This document shows, piece after piece, positions 35,874 to 45,680 of a DNA stretch of 64,000 nt (within the stretch, counting starts at the first letter, position 1; the number at the start of each line of letters is the position of its first letter). A model generated the notes under the pieces. That model made no database searches, was not told where the DNA came from, and saw nothing but the letters and a program-made list of their open reading frames with translations. Both the position numbers and the translations under genes were made by a program. The stretch covers positions 2,914,001 to 2,978,000 of the forward strand of contig NZ_JBBODF010000001.1 of the NCBI RefSeq assembly GCF_038002825.1, read 5' to 3'. Source of the DNA: Paenibacillus sp. FSL H8-0048 (lineage in GTDB: Bacteria; Bacillota; Bacilli; Paenibacillales; Paenibacillaceae).

Positions 35874-37211
35874 TCAGAGCTGCCCCGCCGGTTCAGACGC
35901 CTTGGCATAACGGTTCTGCGGAACCGGCAAGCCGAGATTGCCCCGCAGCGTATCGCTCTCGTATTCGGTACGGAACAGTCCGCGCTCCCGCAGAATCGGA
36001 ACCACCTGATCCACGAATTCCTCCAGACCGTGCGGTACAGCAGCAGCCAGCATGAAGCCGTCGGCTGCCCCACCCTCGAACCAGGCCTGAAGCTGATCGG
36101 CCACCTGCTCCGGCGTACCGATGAAGCTGCTGCGCGGTGTAGCCGACTGCAAGGCAACCTGCCGCAGAGTTAACCCCTGCTCTCTGGCGTCCTTCTTGAT
36201 CTTGTCCGTTCCGCTCTGGAAGCTGTTCCGGCCCAGGTCACCCAGATCCGGGAACGGCTCATCGAGCGGATACTGCGAGAAGTCATGGTGCTCGAAGAAC
36301 CTTCCCAGATAGTTCAGCGCATTCTCAATCGTTACCAGTCCGGCAACCTCTTGGTATTTGCGCTCCGCCTCCTCCGGGGTAGCACCGAGAATTGGTGCTA
36401 TGCCCGGGAAGATCAGCACTTCCTCGGGGTTGCGTCCGAAGGATGCCACCCGGCTTTTCACATCCTTATAGAATGCCTGTGCAGACTCCAGGGTATCATG
36501 GCCCGTGAAGATCGCGTCTGCCACGCTTGACGCATAATCCTTGCCGACCTCCGAAGAACCTGCCTGGAAAATTACCGGCTGTCCCTGCTTCGAGCGGGCG
36601 ATATTGAGCGGTCCCTTCACCGAGAAGAACTCACCCTGATGATCCAGCGTGTGCAGCTTATCCTTATCGAAGAAGACGCCTGTCTCCTTGTTCCGCACAA
36701 AAGCATCATCCTCCCAGGAATCCCACAGCCCGCGTGCCACCTCCAGATATTCGGCAGCAATCCGGTACCGCTTGCCATGATCGGGATGCTCCTTCTTGCT
36801 GTAATTCAGTGCAGAGCCTTCGAGCGGTGAGGTCACCACATTCCACCCGGCCCGGCCACCGCTGATCATATCAAGTGAGCCGAATTGCCGGGCTACCGTG
36901 AACGGTTCACTGTAAGAGGTAGATAAGGTCCCGACCAGACCAATCCGGCTGCTGACCGCCGCCAATGCACTAAGAATAGTCAACGGCTCGAAGCGGTTCA
37001 GGAAATGAGGAATGGACTTCTCGTTGATGAACAGACCATCGGCAATGAAGATCAGGTCCAGCTTGCCCTCCTCTGCCTTACGTACCCAATCCTTATATAG
37101 CTCAAAGTTCACACTGGCATCGGGCTTCGCATCAGGATGGCGCCACATGGAGGTGCTTCCTCCCACTCCGTGCAATAGTGCTCCCAGCTTCAACTGTCTT
37201 GATTTCGTCAT
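35874..37211 (-). CDS. Flavin-dependent monooxygenase, NtaA/SnaA/YtnJ type
   Basis: 445 residues of the luciferase-like NtaA/SnaA/DszA group, which use reduced FMN from a separate reductase. Marks are LIFIADGLF near 53, [16 protein letters not shown] near 137, [13 protein letters not shown] near 220 and TGHDTLE. Bacillus YtnJ in the ytmI operon belongs to this family and opens S-substituted cysteine derivatives. It is the last gene of the present sulfur operon. The start MTKSRQ has GGAGGAATGAAC before it; the ATG six bases earlier sits in the ribosome site. Confidence 0.9.
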   Translation of the reverse strand: MTKSRQLKLGALLHGVGGSTSMWRHPDAKPDASVNFELYKDWVRKAEEGKLDLIFIADGLFINEKSIPHFLNRFEPLTILSALAAVSSRIGLVGTLSTSYSEPFTVARQFGSLDMISGGRAGWNVVTSPLEGSALNYSKKEHPDHGKRYRIAAEYLEVARGLWDSWEDDAFVRNKETGVFFDKDKLHTLDHQGEFFSVKGPLNIARSKQGQPVIFQAGSSEVGKDYASSVADAIFTGHDTLESAQAFYKDVKSRVASFGRNPEEVLIFPGIAPILGATPEEAERKYQEVAGLVTIENALNYLGRFFEHHDFSQYPLDEPFPDLGDLGRNSFQSGTDKIKKDAREQGLTLRQVALQSATPRSSFIGTPEQVADQLQAWFEGGAADGFMLAAAVPHGLEEFVDQVVPILRERGLFRTEYESDTLRGNLGLPVPQNRYAKASEPAGQL

Positions 37212-37236
37212 GTTCATTCCTCCTCATAGAATATGG

Positions 37237-37761
37237 TTAGAGCGCCGTTTGCTCTGAAGCTTGAGCGGCTGATGCAGCTGGTGCAGCTTGACCAGCCTGA
37301 GCTCCCCGCTTCACCCGTTCAATCTGGGCCAGATGCCGCTCTACATGGGCGGTGAAGCCGCGGACAATATCGGTAATCTGCACCGTCTCGCCCTTGAAGT
37401 TAATCCCGCTCTTCTCCCATTCTCCGGGGCTAAGTCTTCCGAGCAGCAGACTGTTATAATGCAGCAGACTGCGGAACAGCTCTAGGCTGTCTGCGGCATA
37501 CCCCTGATTACTATGCTGTCCGCTGACCCATGCGTCCTGCTGGAATGCCGGGAGCTGAACCTGTGTATCTGCCAGAATGTCACGGATACGGAAGGAGACC
37601 ACGATGCTGTGATCCGCCAGATGGGCCAGCACCTCGGTCACGCTCCAGCTTGACGGCTCCGCCTTCCACCTTAATTGTTCTTCGGATAAGCCTTCCACCG
37701 CCTGGACCAATTGCCCATGCGTATTCAAGTAGCCGGCTAGCTCCACACTCACACTGCTCAT
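37237..37761 (-). CDS. DinB-family protein
   Basis: 174 residues, four-helix DinB/BstA-like fold. The metal-binding His residues are in VLAHLADHSIV (near 47) and in GFTAHVERHLAQIERV (near 135). Members include bacillithiol S-transferases and putative metal-dependent hydrolases. Within a thiol-compound operon it may move or remove a thiol group, by analogy only. A Gly/Ala/Gln-rich tail follows residue 155. GGAGGG precedes the ATG; it lies 25 bases before the monooxygenase gene. Confidence 0.8.
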   Translation of the reverse strand: MSSVSVELAGYLNTHGQLVQAVEGLSEEQLRWKAEPSSWSVTEVLAHLADHSIVVSFRIRDILADTQVQLPAFQQDAWVSGQHSNQGYAADSLELFRSLLHYNSLLLGRLSPGEWEKSGINFKGETVQITDIVRGFTAHVERHLAQIERVKRGAQAGQAAPAASAAQASEQTAL

Positions 37762-37818
37762 TGCGATTCCCTCCAGTATCGGTTTGAATTATCGTTGTTA
37801 CCCGCTGATGGAATATGC

Positions 37819-38979
37819 TCAGTTGCACTTTGTAATATTATTGAAGCGCGACAACGCAAACGGAGCTATATTCTGCCGGGTATGTCCCTGCACAGCCAGA
37901 TCCGCAAGAATCTCGCCGACCGCGCTGGAGAATTTGAAGCCATGTCCCGAGAAGCCTCCGGCCAGCAGCACATGGCTGTGAGCAGGATGGCGGTCGATGA
38001 TGAAATCCTCATCCGGCGTATGCTCATACTTGCAGACAGAACCCTTCAGCAGCTTCCCGGCAGCGCCCGGCATATAAGCTTCAAGCACCCGGCGCAGGTC
38101 GCCTTCATCACTCTCCAGGCTGCCGAAGGGGGCCAGCGGTTCACCGGGCCTCCACACTTCGCCGGTGTCATGGCGGCCGATCTTCAGCCCGGCCCCGCTG
38201 ATACTGGGAAAGCCGTAGAACCCGCCTTCCTCTGCGCCGAGTGTGAAGCCGGGGAACTTCCCGGCATCGAAGGCCGGCGTACTCCCGAACCAGCCTACTA
38301 CCTTGCGTACAGCCTTAATGGGCAAGTTAACAAAGGGCGACAATGAACTGAACCAGGCCCCGGCGCTGAGTATAGCAGCGGCTCCGTGGTAATTTCCCTG
38401 CTTCGTCTGTACTGTGACACTTCCTTCGCGGGCTGTTACCTTCAGCACAGGCGTATTCGTCAGCAGCTCCGCACCGTGAGCCAGCGCAAGCTGCCGGTAA
38501 GCAGTAATGCACCGCTCACTGTAGAGATAACCGGCATCCGGCTCATACATGGCCGCGAAGCCTTCCGGAACGGTCAGGGCCGGCCAGCGGCGGCGGATCT
38601 CCGCCGCATCCAATTGCTCCACCCGGACCTTGCGCTTCCGCGCCTCCGTATGGCGTCCGGCGAAGGAATACAGCCTGCTGTCTGCCAGATTGAGCACGCC
38701 GGACGGAGCCAGCAGCACAAGGCCGCTCTCCGCCTCCGCCTCTTCCCATAGCACCTGGGCACGGAGCGCCAGGTCAATATAAGCCGGATCGCCGCTATAG
38801 GCGTGCCTTATCAGGCGGGTATCGCCGTGATGGCTTCCTTCCATATGCGGCGGATCGAACGCATCGATCAACAGTATCTTCACCCCGCGCCGGGCGAGAT
38901 GATAGCCTGCGCTCATGCCCATGGAGCCTGCACCGACAATAATGACGTCATAATCAGAATGCTCCGCTATGATCTGCAC
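37819..38979 (-). CDS. Monomeric sarcosine oxidase / N-methyltryptophan oxidase-type flavoenzyme
   Basis: 386 residues, DAO fold. The FAD-binding motif VIIVGAGSMGMS starts near residue 12; HGDTRLIRHAY near 55 matches the SolA/MTOX flavin environment, and the Cys in VCKYEHTPDEDFIID near 310 aligns with the Cys that covalently holds FAD in this family. It should oxidise a secondary amine with release of hydrogen peroxide. The start is a GTG after GGAGAGGG, overlapping the end of the M20 gene by 26 bases; a longer open frame to 39309 lies inside the M20 gene and is discarded. Such an oxidase is not part of the standard ytm set. Confidence 0.85.
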   Translation of the reverse strand: MQIIAEHSDYDVIIVGAGSMGMSAGYHLARRGVKILLIDAFDPPHMEGSHHGDTRLIRHAYSGDPAYIDLALRAQVLWEEAEAESGLVLLAPSGVLNLADSRLYSFAGRHTEARKRKVRVEQLDAAEIRRRWPALTVPEGFAAMYEPDAGYLYSERCITAYRQLALAHGAELLTNTPVLKVTAREGSVTVQTKQGNYHGAAAILSAGAWFSSLSPFVNLPIKAVRKVVGWFGSTPAFDAGKFPGFTLGAEEGGFYGFPSISGAGLKIGRHDTGEVWRPGEPLAPFGSLESDEGDLRRVLEAYMPGAAGKLLKGSVCKYEHTPDEDFIIDRHPAHSHVLLAGGFSGHGFKFSSAVGEILADLAVQGHTRQNIAPFALSRFNNITKCN

Positions 38980-40162
38980 CCCTCTCCGCCGCCAGATGCT
39001 CAAGCACACGGACCGCCAGATCGCTGAAGAATCCTGCGCCAACCGGCAGCGCCGCTTCATCCAGCCCAAAAGCGGGATGATGCCACTCCTGGCTGCCAGC
39101 CGTGCCGGTGAAGACGAACAATCCGGGAACCGCCTGCTGATAGAAGGCAAAGTCCTCCCCGGCCGGTGACGGCACCGGCTGCACGGCGGTATAGCCCAGA
39201 TTCGCTGCCGTTTCTTCGCCCAGCCGGGCCAGCAGCGCATCGTTGATGACCGGCGGCGGCCCGCCGATCCAGCGCACGCTGGCTTCGGCACCGAGCGCGG
39301 CGGCCACACCTGTCACTATCTCCTCGAACCGCTTCAGCACCCTGCCGCGCACTGCTTCATCGAAGGAACGGATCGTTCCTTCCAGCACCGCCGTGTCCGG
39401 GATGATGTTCCACGAATTCCCGCTGTGGATCTGTGTGACACTGATGACTGCGCTATCCAGACTGCCCACATTCCGGCTGACGATGGACTGCAGCGCCGTT
39501 ACAATATGAGAGGCGGCGACAATAGGATCGATCCCGGCCTCCGGCACAGCTGCATGAGTGCCGAAGCCCCGGATACGGACCGCGAAGCCGTCTGCGGCCG
39601 CCATCAGCGGACCAGCCTTGATCCCAAGGGTCCCTACTGGCAGATCCGGCTTATTATGCATGCCGATTACTGCGCGGACCTGATCCAGCCCTCCAGCGGC
39701 GATGATCTGCTGCGCACCCTTCGCCTTCTCCTCGGCGGGCTGGAACAAGAAGCGCACCGTTCCCTTCAGGCTGCTCTCCTGCGCCTTGAGCTGATATGCG
39801 GCTCCAAGCAGCGCCGCCGTATGGAAGTCATGCCCGCAGGCATGCATTCTGCCTGGATACAGGGAGGCATACGGCAGCCCGGTCTCTTCCTGGATCGGCA
39901 GGGCATCAATGTCTGCCCGCAATGCAATCACTGGCCCGCCCTTCCAGCCGCCGACTTCGGCAATAACCCCGGTCTTCAGACCGTAATCTACTATCTTCAC
40001 ACCCGCCTGCTTCAGCAGTGAGGTGATATACACGCTAGTTTCCACCTCTTCACCTGACAGCTCCGGGTGCCGGTGCAGATGACGCCTGATTTCAACCAGC
40101 CGCTCCTTGAACGATAACGAATGTACTTCCTGTGCCGCAGATTTCGTGGCTGAATTTGTCAT
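38954..40162 (-). CDS. M20-family amidohydrolase (HipO/N-acyl-cysteine deacylase type)
   Basis: 402 residues of the M20D peptidase family. Metal ligands: MHACGHDFHTAALLG near 105, then PAEEKAKGA near 140 with the catalytic Glu, and the dimerisation domain in the middle. Family members remove acyl groups from amino acids; in the related Bacillus operon HipO/SndB deacylates N-acetyl S-substituted cysteine. AGGAGGCC precedes the ATG. It lies between the ytmO-like and oxidase genes, closely spaced. Confidence 0.9.
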   Translation of the reverse strand: MTNSATKSAAQEVHSLSFKERLVEIRRHLHRHPELSGEEVETSVYITSLLKQAGVKIVDYGLKTGVIAEVGGWKGGPVIALRADIDALPIQEETGLPYASLYPGRMHACGHDFHTAALLGAAYQLKAQESSLKGTVRFLFQPAEEKAKGAQQIIAAGGLDQVRAVIGMHNKPDLPVGTLGIKAGPLMAAADGFAVRIRGFGTHAAVPEAGIDPIVAASHIVTALQSIVSRNVGSLDSAVISVTQIHSGNSWNIIPDTAVLEGTIRSFDEAVRGRVLKRFEEIVTGVAAALGAEASVRWIGGPPPVINDALLARLGEETAANLGYTAVQPVPSPAGEDFAFYQQAVPGLFVFTGTAGSQEWHHPAFGLDEAALPVGAGFFSDLAVRVLEHLAAERGADHSGAF

Positions 40163-40203
40163 TAGCAGGCCTCCTTGCTTGTTAATCAGATGTCCTCACT
40201 GCG

Positions 40204-41220
40204 CTATGCCTCCGCTGGCACTTCGGCCAGCGCCTCACTCAGCAGCTCGAAGGAACGCTGCCGCTTACCGAAGGGCTGCACATTGGTCGTGACGATGAAT
40301 TCCTCCACGCCGGAAGCTCTAGCTAGCGCCAGAAGCTGCTCACGTACGTTCTCCTTCGTCCCTTTGGTAATCTCAGGCTCCCGCTCCTCCAGCGTGTACG
40401 CTTCCTCACTCTGGCGGGTGAACTCTTCCGCCTGCTCCCGGCTGGCCAGCGTCAAAACCTTACCGCTGGCAAAACGGAGGCGGATCAGCTTATTCGCTCC
40501 AGCCAACTCCTTGGCCTCCTCTTCGGTATCGGCCACGATGACAGCCAGCGCAATAATTACCTGCGGCTCCTGCCCGCCGCTTCGATTGAAGCTGTTGCGG
40601 TAAGCCCGCACCGCCTCTAAGGCAACGGCCTGATCACCGCCGATGAACAGGGAGAACACATACGGCAGGCCGAGTCCGGCCGCGATCTCGGCGCTGGCGA
40701 CACTGGCGCCGAGCACATACAGCTCCGGCGGAGTTCCGGGGAGCGGGCCTGCCTTCAGCCCGTGCAGCGGATGCTCCGCCTCTAGCCGGTTATGCACATA
40801 CTTTTCCAGCTCCACAATCTTGTCCGTTAACGAAGCAGCTTCCCCGCTCCCCTGCTGGAGCGCCTGTGTGCTGCGCGGCAAGCCGCCGGGAGCGCGGCCG
40901 ACGCCTAAGTCCACCCGTCCCGGTGCCAGCGAAGCCAGCACGTTGAAATTCTCAGCCACCTTGTAGGGGCTGTAGTGCTGAAGCATAATTCCGCCGGAGC
41001 CGATGCGGATACGATCCGTCTTAGCCAGCAGGTGTGAGATGAGCACCTCAGGAGAAGACCCGGCCACCTGCTCGGAATCATGGTGCTCCGATACCCAGAA
41101 GCGGCGGAAGCCGAGGCGTTCAGATAGCTGCGCCAGGCTGATTGTGTGCCGGAAAGCCTCTTCCGGTGTCTCCCCGGGATAGATCGGGCTTTGGTCGAGT
41201 ACGCTGATTGTAATTGCCAT
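40204..41220 (-). CDS. Luciferase-like flavin oxidoreductase, YtmO type
   Basis: 338 residues of the LLM class (MsnO8 subgroup): start ITISVLDQSPIYPGETPEEA, then FWVSEHHDSEQVAGSSPEV near 42, RIGSGGIMLQHYSPYKVAE near 72 and GRVDLGVGRAPGG near 103. Such enzymes oxidise with reduced FMN and oxygen. YtmO is its likely counterpart in the Bacillus sulfur operon and would act with the NtaA-type enzyme downstream. TAGGAGG precedes the start; it lies 11 bases after the ABC ATPase gene. Confidence 0.88.
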   Translation of the reverse strand: MAITISVLDQSPIYPGETPEEAFRHTISLAQLSERLGFRRFWVSEHHDSEQVAGSSPEVLISHLLAKTDRIRIGSGGIMLQHYSPYKVAENFNVLASLAPGRVDLGVGRAPGGLPRSTQALQQGSGEAASLTDKIVELEKYVHNRLEAEHPLHGLKAGPLPGTPPELYVLGASVASAEIAAGLGLPYVFSLFIGGDQAVALEAVRAYRNSFNRSGGQEPQVIIALAVIVADTEEEAKELAGANKLIRLRFASGKVLTLASREQAEEFTRQSEEAYTLEEREPEITKGTKENVREQLLALARASGVEEFIVTTNVQPFGKRQRSFELLSEALAEVPAEA

Positions 41221-41231
41221 AGATATGCCTC

Positions 41232-41984
41232 CTAGATGGAATAGTTCAGCTCCGGCGTAATCCGCTTCAGGAACTGCTTCGTTCGTTCTTCTCGCGGATG
41301 GTTGAATACCTCCGTGGGCGTGCCCTCCTCGACGATCACTCCGCCGTCCATGAACACCACATGATTCGCCACATCGCGGGCGAATCCCATTTCATGCGTC
41401 ACCACAATCATCGTGATGCCTTCCTTGGCGATCTTGCGGATCACCGCAAGCACCTCGCCAACCAGCTCCGGGTCCAGTGCCGAGGTCGGTTCATCGAAGA
41501 GGATGACCTCCGGCTCCAGGGCGAGCGCCCGGGCAATCCCGACCCGCTGCTGCTGGCCGCCGGAGAGCTGGCTCGGATAGGCATCCAGCTTGGCGCCGAG
41601 CCCCACCTTCTCCAAGAGGGCGATGCTCTTCTCTCTCGCTGCCTCCTTCGGAAGCTTCTTGACGATCAGCAGGCCTTCCATCACATTTTCCAGCGCGGTT
41701 TTATGCCGGAACAGATTGTACTGCTGGAAGACCATGGCGGTCTTTTGCCGGAGCTGGTGGATATCCTTCTTGCGGGCATGCCGGAAGTCCAGCTTGAAGT
41801 CCCCGATGGAGATTTCGCCGCTGCTGGGCTTCTCCAGAACATTCACGCAGCGCAGCAGGGTGGTTTTGCCGGAGCCGCTGGGACCGAGAATGACCACCAC
41901 CTCGCCCCTCGACACCTCCAGATCAATATGGTTCAGCACCTGATGGCGCCCGAACGACTTCGATAGCTGCGATAGCTTAATCAT
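41232..41984 (-). CDS. Amino acid ABC transporter ATPase (TcyN-like)
   Basis: 250 residues. Walker [10 protein letters not shown] near 34, Q-loop [18 protein letters not shown] near 85, signature [15 protein letters not shown] near 140, Walker [16 protein letters not shown], His switch VVTHEMGFA. This is the polar amino acid uptake group; with the two permeases and lipoprotein next to it, it forms a cystine/S-substituted cysteine importer. It overlaps the upstream permease gene by ATGA. Confidence 0.93.
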   Translation of the reverse strand: MIKLSQLSKSFGRHQVLNHIDLEVSRGEVVVILGPSGSGKTTLLRCVNVLEKPSSGEISIGDFKLDFRHARKKDIHQLRQKTAMVFQQYNLFRHKTALENVMEGLLIVKKLPKEAAREKSIALLEKVGLGAKLDAYPSQLSGGQQQRVGIARALALEPEVILFDEPTSALDPELVGEVLAVIRKIAKEGITMIVVTHEMGFARDVANHVVFMDGGVIVEEGTPTEVFNHPREERTKQFLKRITPELNYSI

Positions 41985-42691
41985 GCGACTCCCCCCCGGT
42001 TATACAGATTGATCCGTCTTTCAATGACGGCGGTTGCCCGCTCAATGAGGAACGTCAGTCCCCAGAAGATCAGCGCCGCCGCCAGGTAAGCCTCGAAGAA
42101 CTTCCAGTTGGTCGAAGCGACAATCTGCGCCTGGGCATTGATGTCCACCACCGATACGGTAAAAGCCAGCGTAGACCCGTGCAGCATCCCGATCACGGAA
42201 TTCGACAGGTTGGGCAGACTCGCCGCCAGCGCCTGGGGGAACACAATCCGCCGCAGCGCCTGGGGAGTGCTCATCCCTATGGAATGGGCCGCTTCCAGCT
42301 GACCGCGGTCCACCGCCAGCAGACCGGAGCGCACCACTTCGGACATATAGGCCCCCGCCGTAATGGAGAAAGAAATGTAGGCGAAGCCGATCATCGGGAT
42401 TGATACCGAGCGGAAGCTCCAGCCGAACTGTGCAGCAAGCCCGTCAATAATCATAGGCAGCCCGAAATAGATCAGCAGCAGATGCGTCAGCATCGGGGTG
42501 CCGCGGATGAACGTGACATACCCTACGGCCAGCGGATACAGCCCGGGAACTCTATAAATCCGGATCAGGGCCACGACCGTACCGATCACGAAGCCTGCCA
42601 ACACCGACACAACCGTGATATACAGCGTCGTAGGAATGGCTCCCAGAATTTGCAGAAACGCCGTCCAGATAAAAGCCGGGTCCAGCTTCAT
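41981..42691 (-). CDS. Amino acid ABC transporter permease (TcyM-like)
   Basis: 236 residues with about five membrane helices ([21 protein letters not shown] start) and the EAA loop [20 protein letters not shown] near 137, which contacts the ATPase. HisM-type permease of the polar amino acid group. Its ATG shares bases with the stop of the upstream permease gene (TAATG), showing tight coupling. Confidence 0.92.
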   Translation of the reverse strand: MKLDPAFIWTAFLQILGAIPTTLYITVVSVLAGFVIGTVVALIRIYRVPGLYPLAVGYVTFIRGTPMLTHLLLIYFGLPMIIDGLAAQFGWSFRSVSIPMIGFAYISFSITAGAYMSEVVRSGLLAVDRGQLEAAHSIGMSTPQALRRIVFPQALAASLPNLSNSVIGMLHGSTLAFTVSVVDINAQAQIVASTNWKFFEAYLAAALIFWGLTFLIERATAVIERRINLYNRGGVA

Positions 42692-43473
42692 TACGCACCG
42701 CCTCCTTTACCCGCTCCCATATCCGCGACAATCGTGCGGTAGGACGCTTTTCGCTGCAGAGTGAACCGCTTCTTGGCCGGGCTATCCTGGGCTTCATGCC
42801 TGAGCAGACGTTTCTCCGCAACCAGCAGCAGCCTCTCAATACACAAACTGATCACAAGATAGATAAGCGCAAGCGCAATATACGTCTCGATGAAATGCTG
42901 GGTCGCGCTGCCCAGGGTCTGAGCCTTGCCCGTCATCTCCATCACGCCTAGCGTGAACGCCAGCGAAGTATCCTTCAGCAGCGCTATAACCAGGTTCGAG
43001 AAGACAGGAATCGCAATTCCCAGCGCCTGCGGCAGCACAATACGGGTAAAAGCCTGGTAAGTGGTCATCCCCGTAGCGTAAGCCGCTTCCACCTGCCCCT
43101 TATCGACCGCTGTAACTGAAGCACGGATCATCTCCGACATGAAGGCCCCGGTATGCAGACCGTAGGTCAAAATTACGAACACCAGCACCGGAGTCCGCGT
43201 CATATCCAGGTTCACCAGCTTCAGCACCTCAGGCAGACCGTAATAGAACAGGAATAACTGAATCAGAATCGGCGTCCCCCGGAAAAAAGAAATGTACACC
43301 TCAGCGCAGGTTTTCAGAACCGGCACCTTATACAGGCGGGGAAGCGCAATGATAAATCCGACAATCATCCCTGCCAGCAGCGAGCAGGCTACGATCAGCA
43401 GCGTGGTGCTCAGCGTAGTCAGCAGCTTGGGCAGGAACGAGAAGACAAAACCTAAATCAAACGGTGCACCCAT
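42691..43473 (-). CDS. Amino acid ABC transporter permease (TcyL-like)
   Basis: 260 residues, HisM-type permease with helices starting LLTTLSTTLLIVACSLLAGM and the EAA loop AAYATGMTTYQAFTRIVLPQ near 137. Paired with the next permease as a heterodimer. It carries a longer cytoplasmic C-terminal tail rich in Lys/Arg (about 25 residues after the last helix). AAAGGAGG precedes the start; 35 bases separate it from the lipoprotein gene. Confidence 0.92.
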   Translation of the reverse strand: MGAPFDLGFVFSFLPKLLTTLSTTLLIVACSLLAGMIVGFIIALPRLYKVPVLKTCAEVYISFFRGTPILIQLFLFYYGLPEVLKLVNLDMTRTPVLVFVILTYGLHTGAFMSEMIRASVTAVDKGQVEAAYATGMTTYQAFTRIVLPQALGIAIPVFSNLVIALLKDTSLAFTLGVMEMTGKAQTLGSATQHFIETYIALALIYLVISLCIERLLLVAEKRLLRHEAQDSPAKKRFTLQRKASYRTIVADMGAGKGGGA

Positions 43474-43507
43474 CCTGCACCTCCTTTCCGCTGTAAGCGC
43501 CTGCGCA

Positions 43508-44380
43508 CTATTGAACCGATGAGGTGGTAACGTCTGCGCCCAGCCACTCTGTGCTTATTTTGCCTAGCGTGCCGTCTGTCTTCAGCTCCTTGACCACTCC
43601 GTCAATGGCCTCCGACAGCTTCTGCGAAGGGGCATCATCCTTGCGCAGCACATACAGAATATCAGCAGAGGACAGCTCCGGACCTACCGCCTGCAGCTTG
43701 CCCTGCGGGTCGATGATCGGCAATACGAAATCGGCAGCAAGGGTAGCATCCACCCGGCCTGAATCAATCTGGCTGACCGTATCATTGGCGGCACCGTTCT
43801 GATAGACAATTGAGATCGAATCCGCACCGTGCTCCTTGTTGTAGTTCTCCAGAATTTGCGCTTGAGCACTGGTGGCGCCGGTCAGCACCTTCTTGCCTTT
43901 CAGATCGTCCAGTGTCTGGATCGAATCATTACCTTTCGCTACAACAATGCGGTTTCTCCAGTGGGCATAAGCTTCCTTGTTAAAAGCGTACTTCTGCTCC
44001 CGCTCCGGGTTCTTCTCCATGACATGGGCCACCAGGTCAATTTTTTTCGTCTCCAGACTCAGCAGCAGATTGCTGAAGTCCATCGTTTGGAATTCGAACT
44101 CATACTCCGGCAGGCGTTTGTCAATCTCCTTCAGCAGCTCTACATCGAAGCCGGTCAGCTTGCCGTTCTCATCAATGAAGCAGACATTGGGAAAAGCAGT
44201 GCCGGTGCCGATCACGATCTTGGTCACCTTAGCCGGCTCGGCGGCAGCAGCCGTGGACTCCGCACTATTCTGAGGGGCTGCTTCCGCCACCTTGCCGCTA
44301 TTTACGCTGTTATTATTGCCGCAGCCGGCGATCAGCAGCGTTAGTACCAGTGTGGATGCGAATGATATCGTCTTGTTCAT
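43508..44380 (-). CDS. Amino acid-binding lipoprotein (TcyJ/TcyK-like)
   Basis: 290 residues. The signal ends in the lipobox LLIAGC (Cys near 20), so the mature protein is anchored by lipid on the outer face of the membrane. The rest is a periplasmic-binding-type SBP_bac_3 domain: GKLTGFDVELLKEIDKRLPE near 75, KKVLTGATSAQAQILENY near 165, RVDATLAADFVLP near 212. It would bring S-containing amino acids to the TcyLMN importer. It is the first gene of the operon; a LysR gene is 122 bases upstream. Confidence 0.92.
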   Translation of the reverse strand: MNKTISFASTLVLTLLIAGCGNNNSVNSGKVAEAAPQNSAESTAAAAEPAKVTKIVIGTGTAFPNVCFIDENGKLTGFDVELLKEIDKRLPEYEFEFQTMDFSNLLLSLETKKIDLVAHVMEKNPEREQKYAFNKEAYAHWRNRIVVAKGNDSIQTLDDLKGKKVLTGATSAQAQILENYNKEHGADSISIVYQNGAANDTVSQIDSGRVDATLAADFVLPIIDPQGKLQAVGPELSSADILYVLRKDDAPSQKLSEAIDGVVKELKTDGTLGKISTEWLGADVTTSSVQ

Positions 44381-44502
44381 CTCTCAAACCCCTTTTCAAA
44401 TTAAATAATCCCTATCTGTTTAGTTGTGATTATATGCAATTAACTTTATCACTGCATGCTGCCATGCGCTAATAGAGTTTCTTAATATGGTTATTCAAGA
44501 AG

Positions 44503-45390
44503 TCAATTCAGCTTACTCAGTGTCTCCGTCCCCAGCTCCAGCAGGGTATCCAGGAATTCTGCGTTCTCTCCGTTCAGCGAGATCAGGTGGGTCCGCAGGG
44601 AGATACCTGCGGTCTCAGTGATATCCACCCGGACCAGTGTTCCCGCCTCTACCTCCTCCTGCACGCTCAAGGCCGGAAGGAAGCAGATGCCTGCTTGCCG
44701 CAGCACCAGCTTCTTGGCGGTCTCCAGGTTATCCACCTGATAGACAATGCCCGGCGGACGCTCCATGCTCTCAAATACCCGGTGCAGGCGCATCCAGTCC
44801 AGCGAGCCGCATTCGAAGAATACTAGGGTCTGCTCAGAGATCTCCCGGATCGAAGCACGGCCCTTGCGGGCCAGCGGATGAGCGGCATACACATACAGCG
44901 AGATCGGGTCTTCACAGAAAGGAAAGGACTGGATGGCCGGATTCACTACCTTGCGGATAAAAGCGAGATCGATCTCCTTCGCCTTCAGCTTCTCAATCAA
45001 TATTTCGGTGGGAGCGGTAGTCAGCTTCATACGGATGTGCGGATACCGCTGCCTCAAATGGAGCAGGAGATGAGGCATCAGATAATTGGAGACGGATACC
45101 GTGCTGCCGATTCTCAGCTCGCCGGGGATTTGACCTTTGGACTGAAGCTGATGCCTGCCGTTCTGATAGACCTGCAGAATTTGCTGCGCATAGGGGAGGA
45201 ACTGGCGGCCTTTATCCGTCAGGTTAATCTGCTTGCCCAGCCGGTCGAATACCTTGCAGTCCAGCTCCCGTTCCAGCGACTGGATGCGCGCTGTTACTGT
45301 CGGCTGCGAGATATAGAGCACATCTGCCGCTTTGTTGAAGCTTCCGTAGTGGTTAATGTAGACAAACGCCTCAATGTTCTCGATATTCAA
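44503..45390 (-). CDS. LysR-family regulator of the sulfur operon (YtlI-like)
   Basis: 295 residues, DNA-binding helix-turn-helix GSFNKAADVLYISQPTVTAR near 17, linker helix, then effector domain from GELRIGSTVSVSNYLMPHL near 90. In Bacillus subtilis YtlI, of the same family, activates the ytmI/tcy operon. Here the gene lies directly upstream of and co-oriented with the transporter genes rather than divergent. The start is TTG, preceded by AGAGGGGGA. A possible CymR-like site lies upstream. Confidence 0.88.
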   Translation of the reverse strand: MNIENIEAFVYINHYGSFNKAADVLYISQPTVTARIQSLERELDCKVFDRLGKQINLTDKGRQFLPYAQQILQVYQNGRHQLQSKGQIPGELRIGSTVSVSNYLMPHLLLHLRQRYPHIRMKLTTAPTEILIEKLKAKEIDLAFIRKVVNPAIQSFPFCEDPISLYVYAAHPLARKGRASIREISEQTLVFFECGSLDWMRLHRVFESMERPPGIVYQVDNLETAKKLVLRQAGICFLPALSVQEEVEAGTLVRVDITETAGISLRTHLISLNGENAEFLDTLLELGTETLSKLN

Positions 45391-45680
45391 GCATAGTCCC
45401 CCTCTGCATCAATAATTATATTATTCCTATCGATTAACAATGAATTTTAATTAATCTTATGCAGAGGCTATTTTTTTGTCAACTGACGGGCATCGTTTAT
45501 TTTGGAAATTCCCCTTCCGCCACTTTTCCCCAAATTTATGTTTTCAAGTTCAATTTATATTTATCACAAGTCAGATAGAACTTTTCTATGTTTTTATTTG
45601 AATCATTAATACCCTCTTATACTTATCGGATTTATGTATTATAATAACGGCACATTCCATTACCGGACAGGAGGCACCAG
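45391..45680. other. Intergenic region between LysR and GNAT genes
   Basis: 290 bases, AT-rich, containing divergent promoters for the LysR gene and the acetyltransferase. A candidate CymR-like core is noted separately; nothing else was recognised. Confidence 0.5.
45421..45430 (-). promoter_or_regulatory. Possible CymR-like half site
   Basis: The minus strand reads ATAGGAATAA, close to the ATMGGAATTW core of CymR operators, inside the expected promoter region of the LysR gene. The rest of the long consensus does not fit well, so this is a weak proposal resting mainly on the sulfur context. Confidence 0.25.

Noticed and set aside
38980-39309. N-terminal extension of the sarcosine-oxidase-type gene
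   Set aside because: It lies inside the M20 amidohydrolase gene in another frame; the FAD motif follows directly after the GTG at 38979, which has a good ribosome site.
44381-44502. SAM or T-box riboswitch before the sulfur transporter genes
   Set aside because: The 122-base gap is too short and shows neither the S-box core nor a T-box motif.
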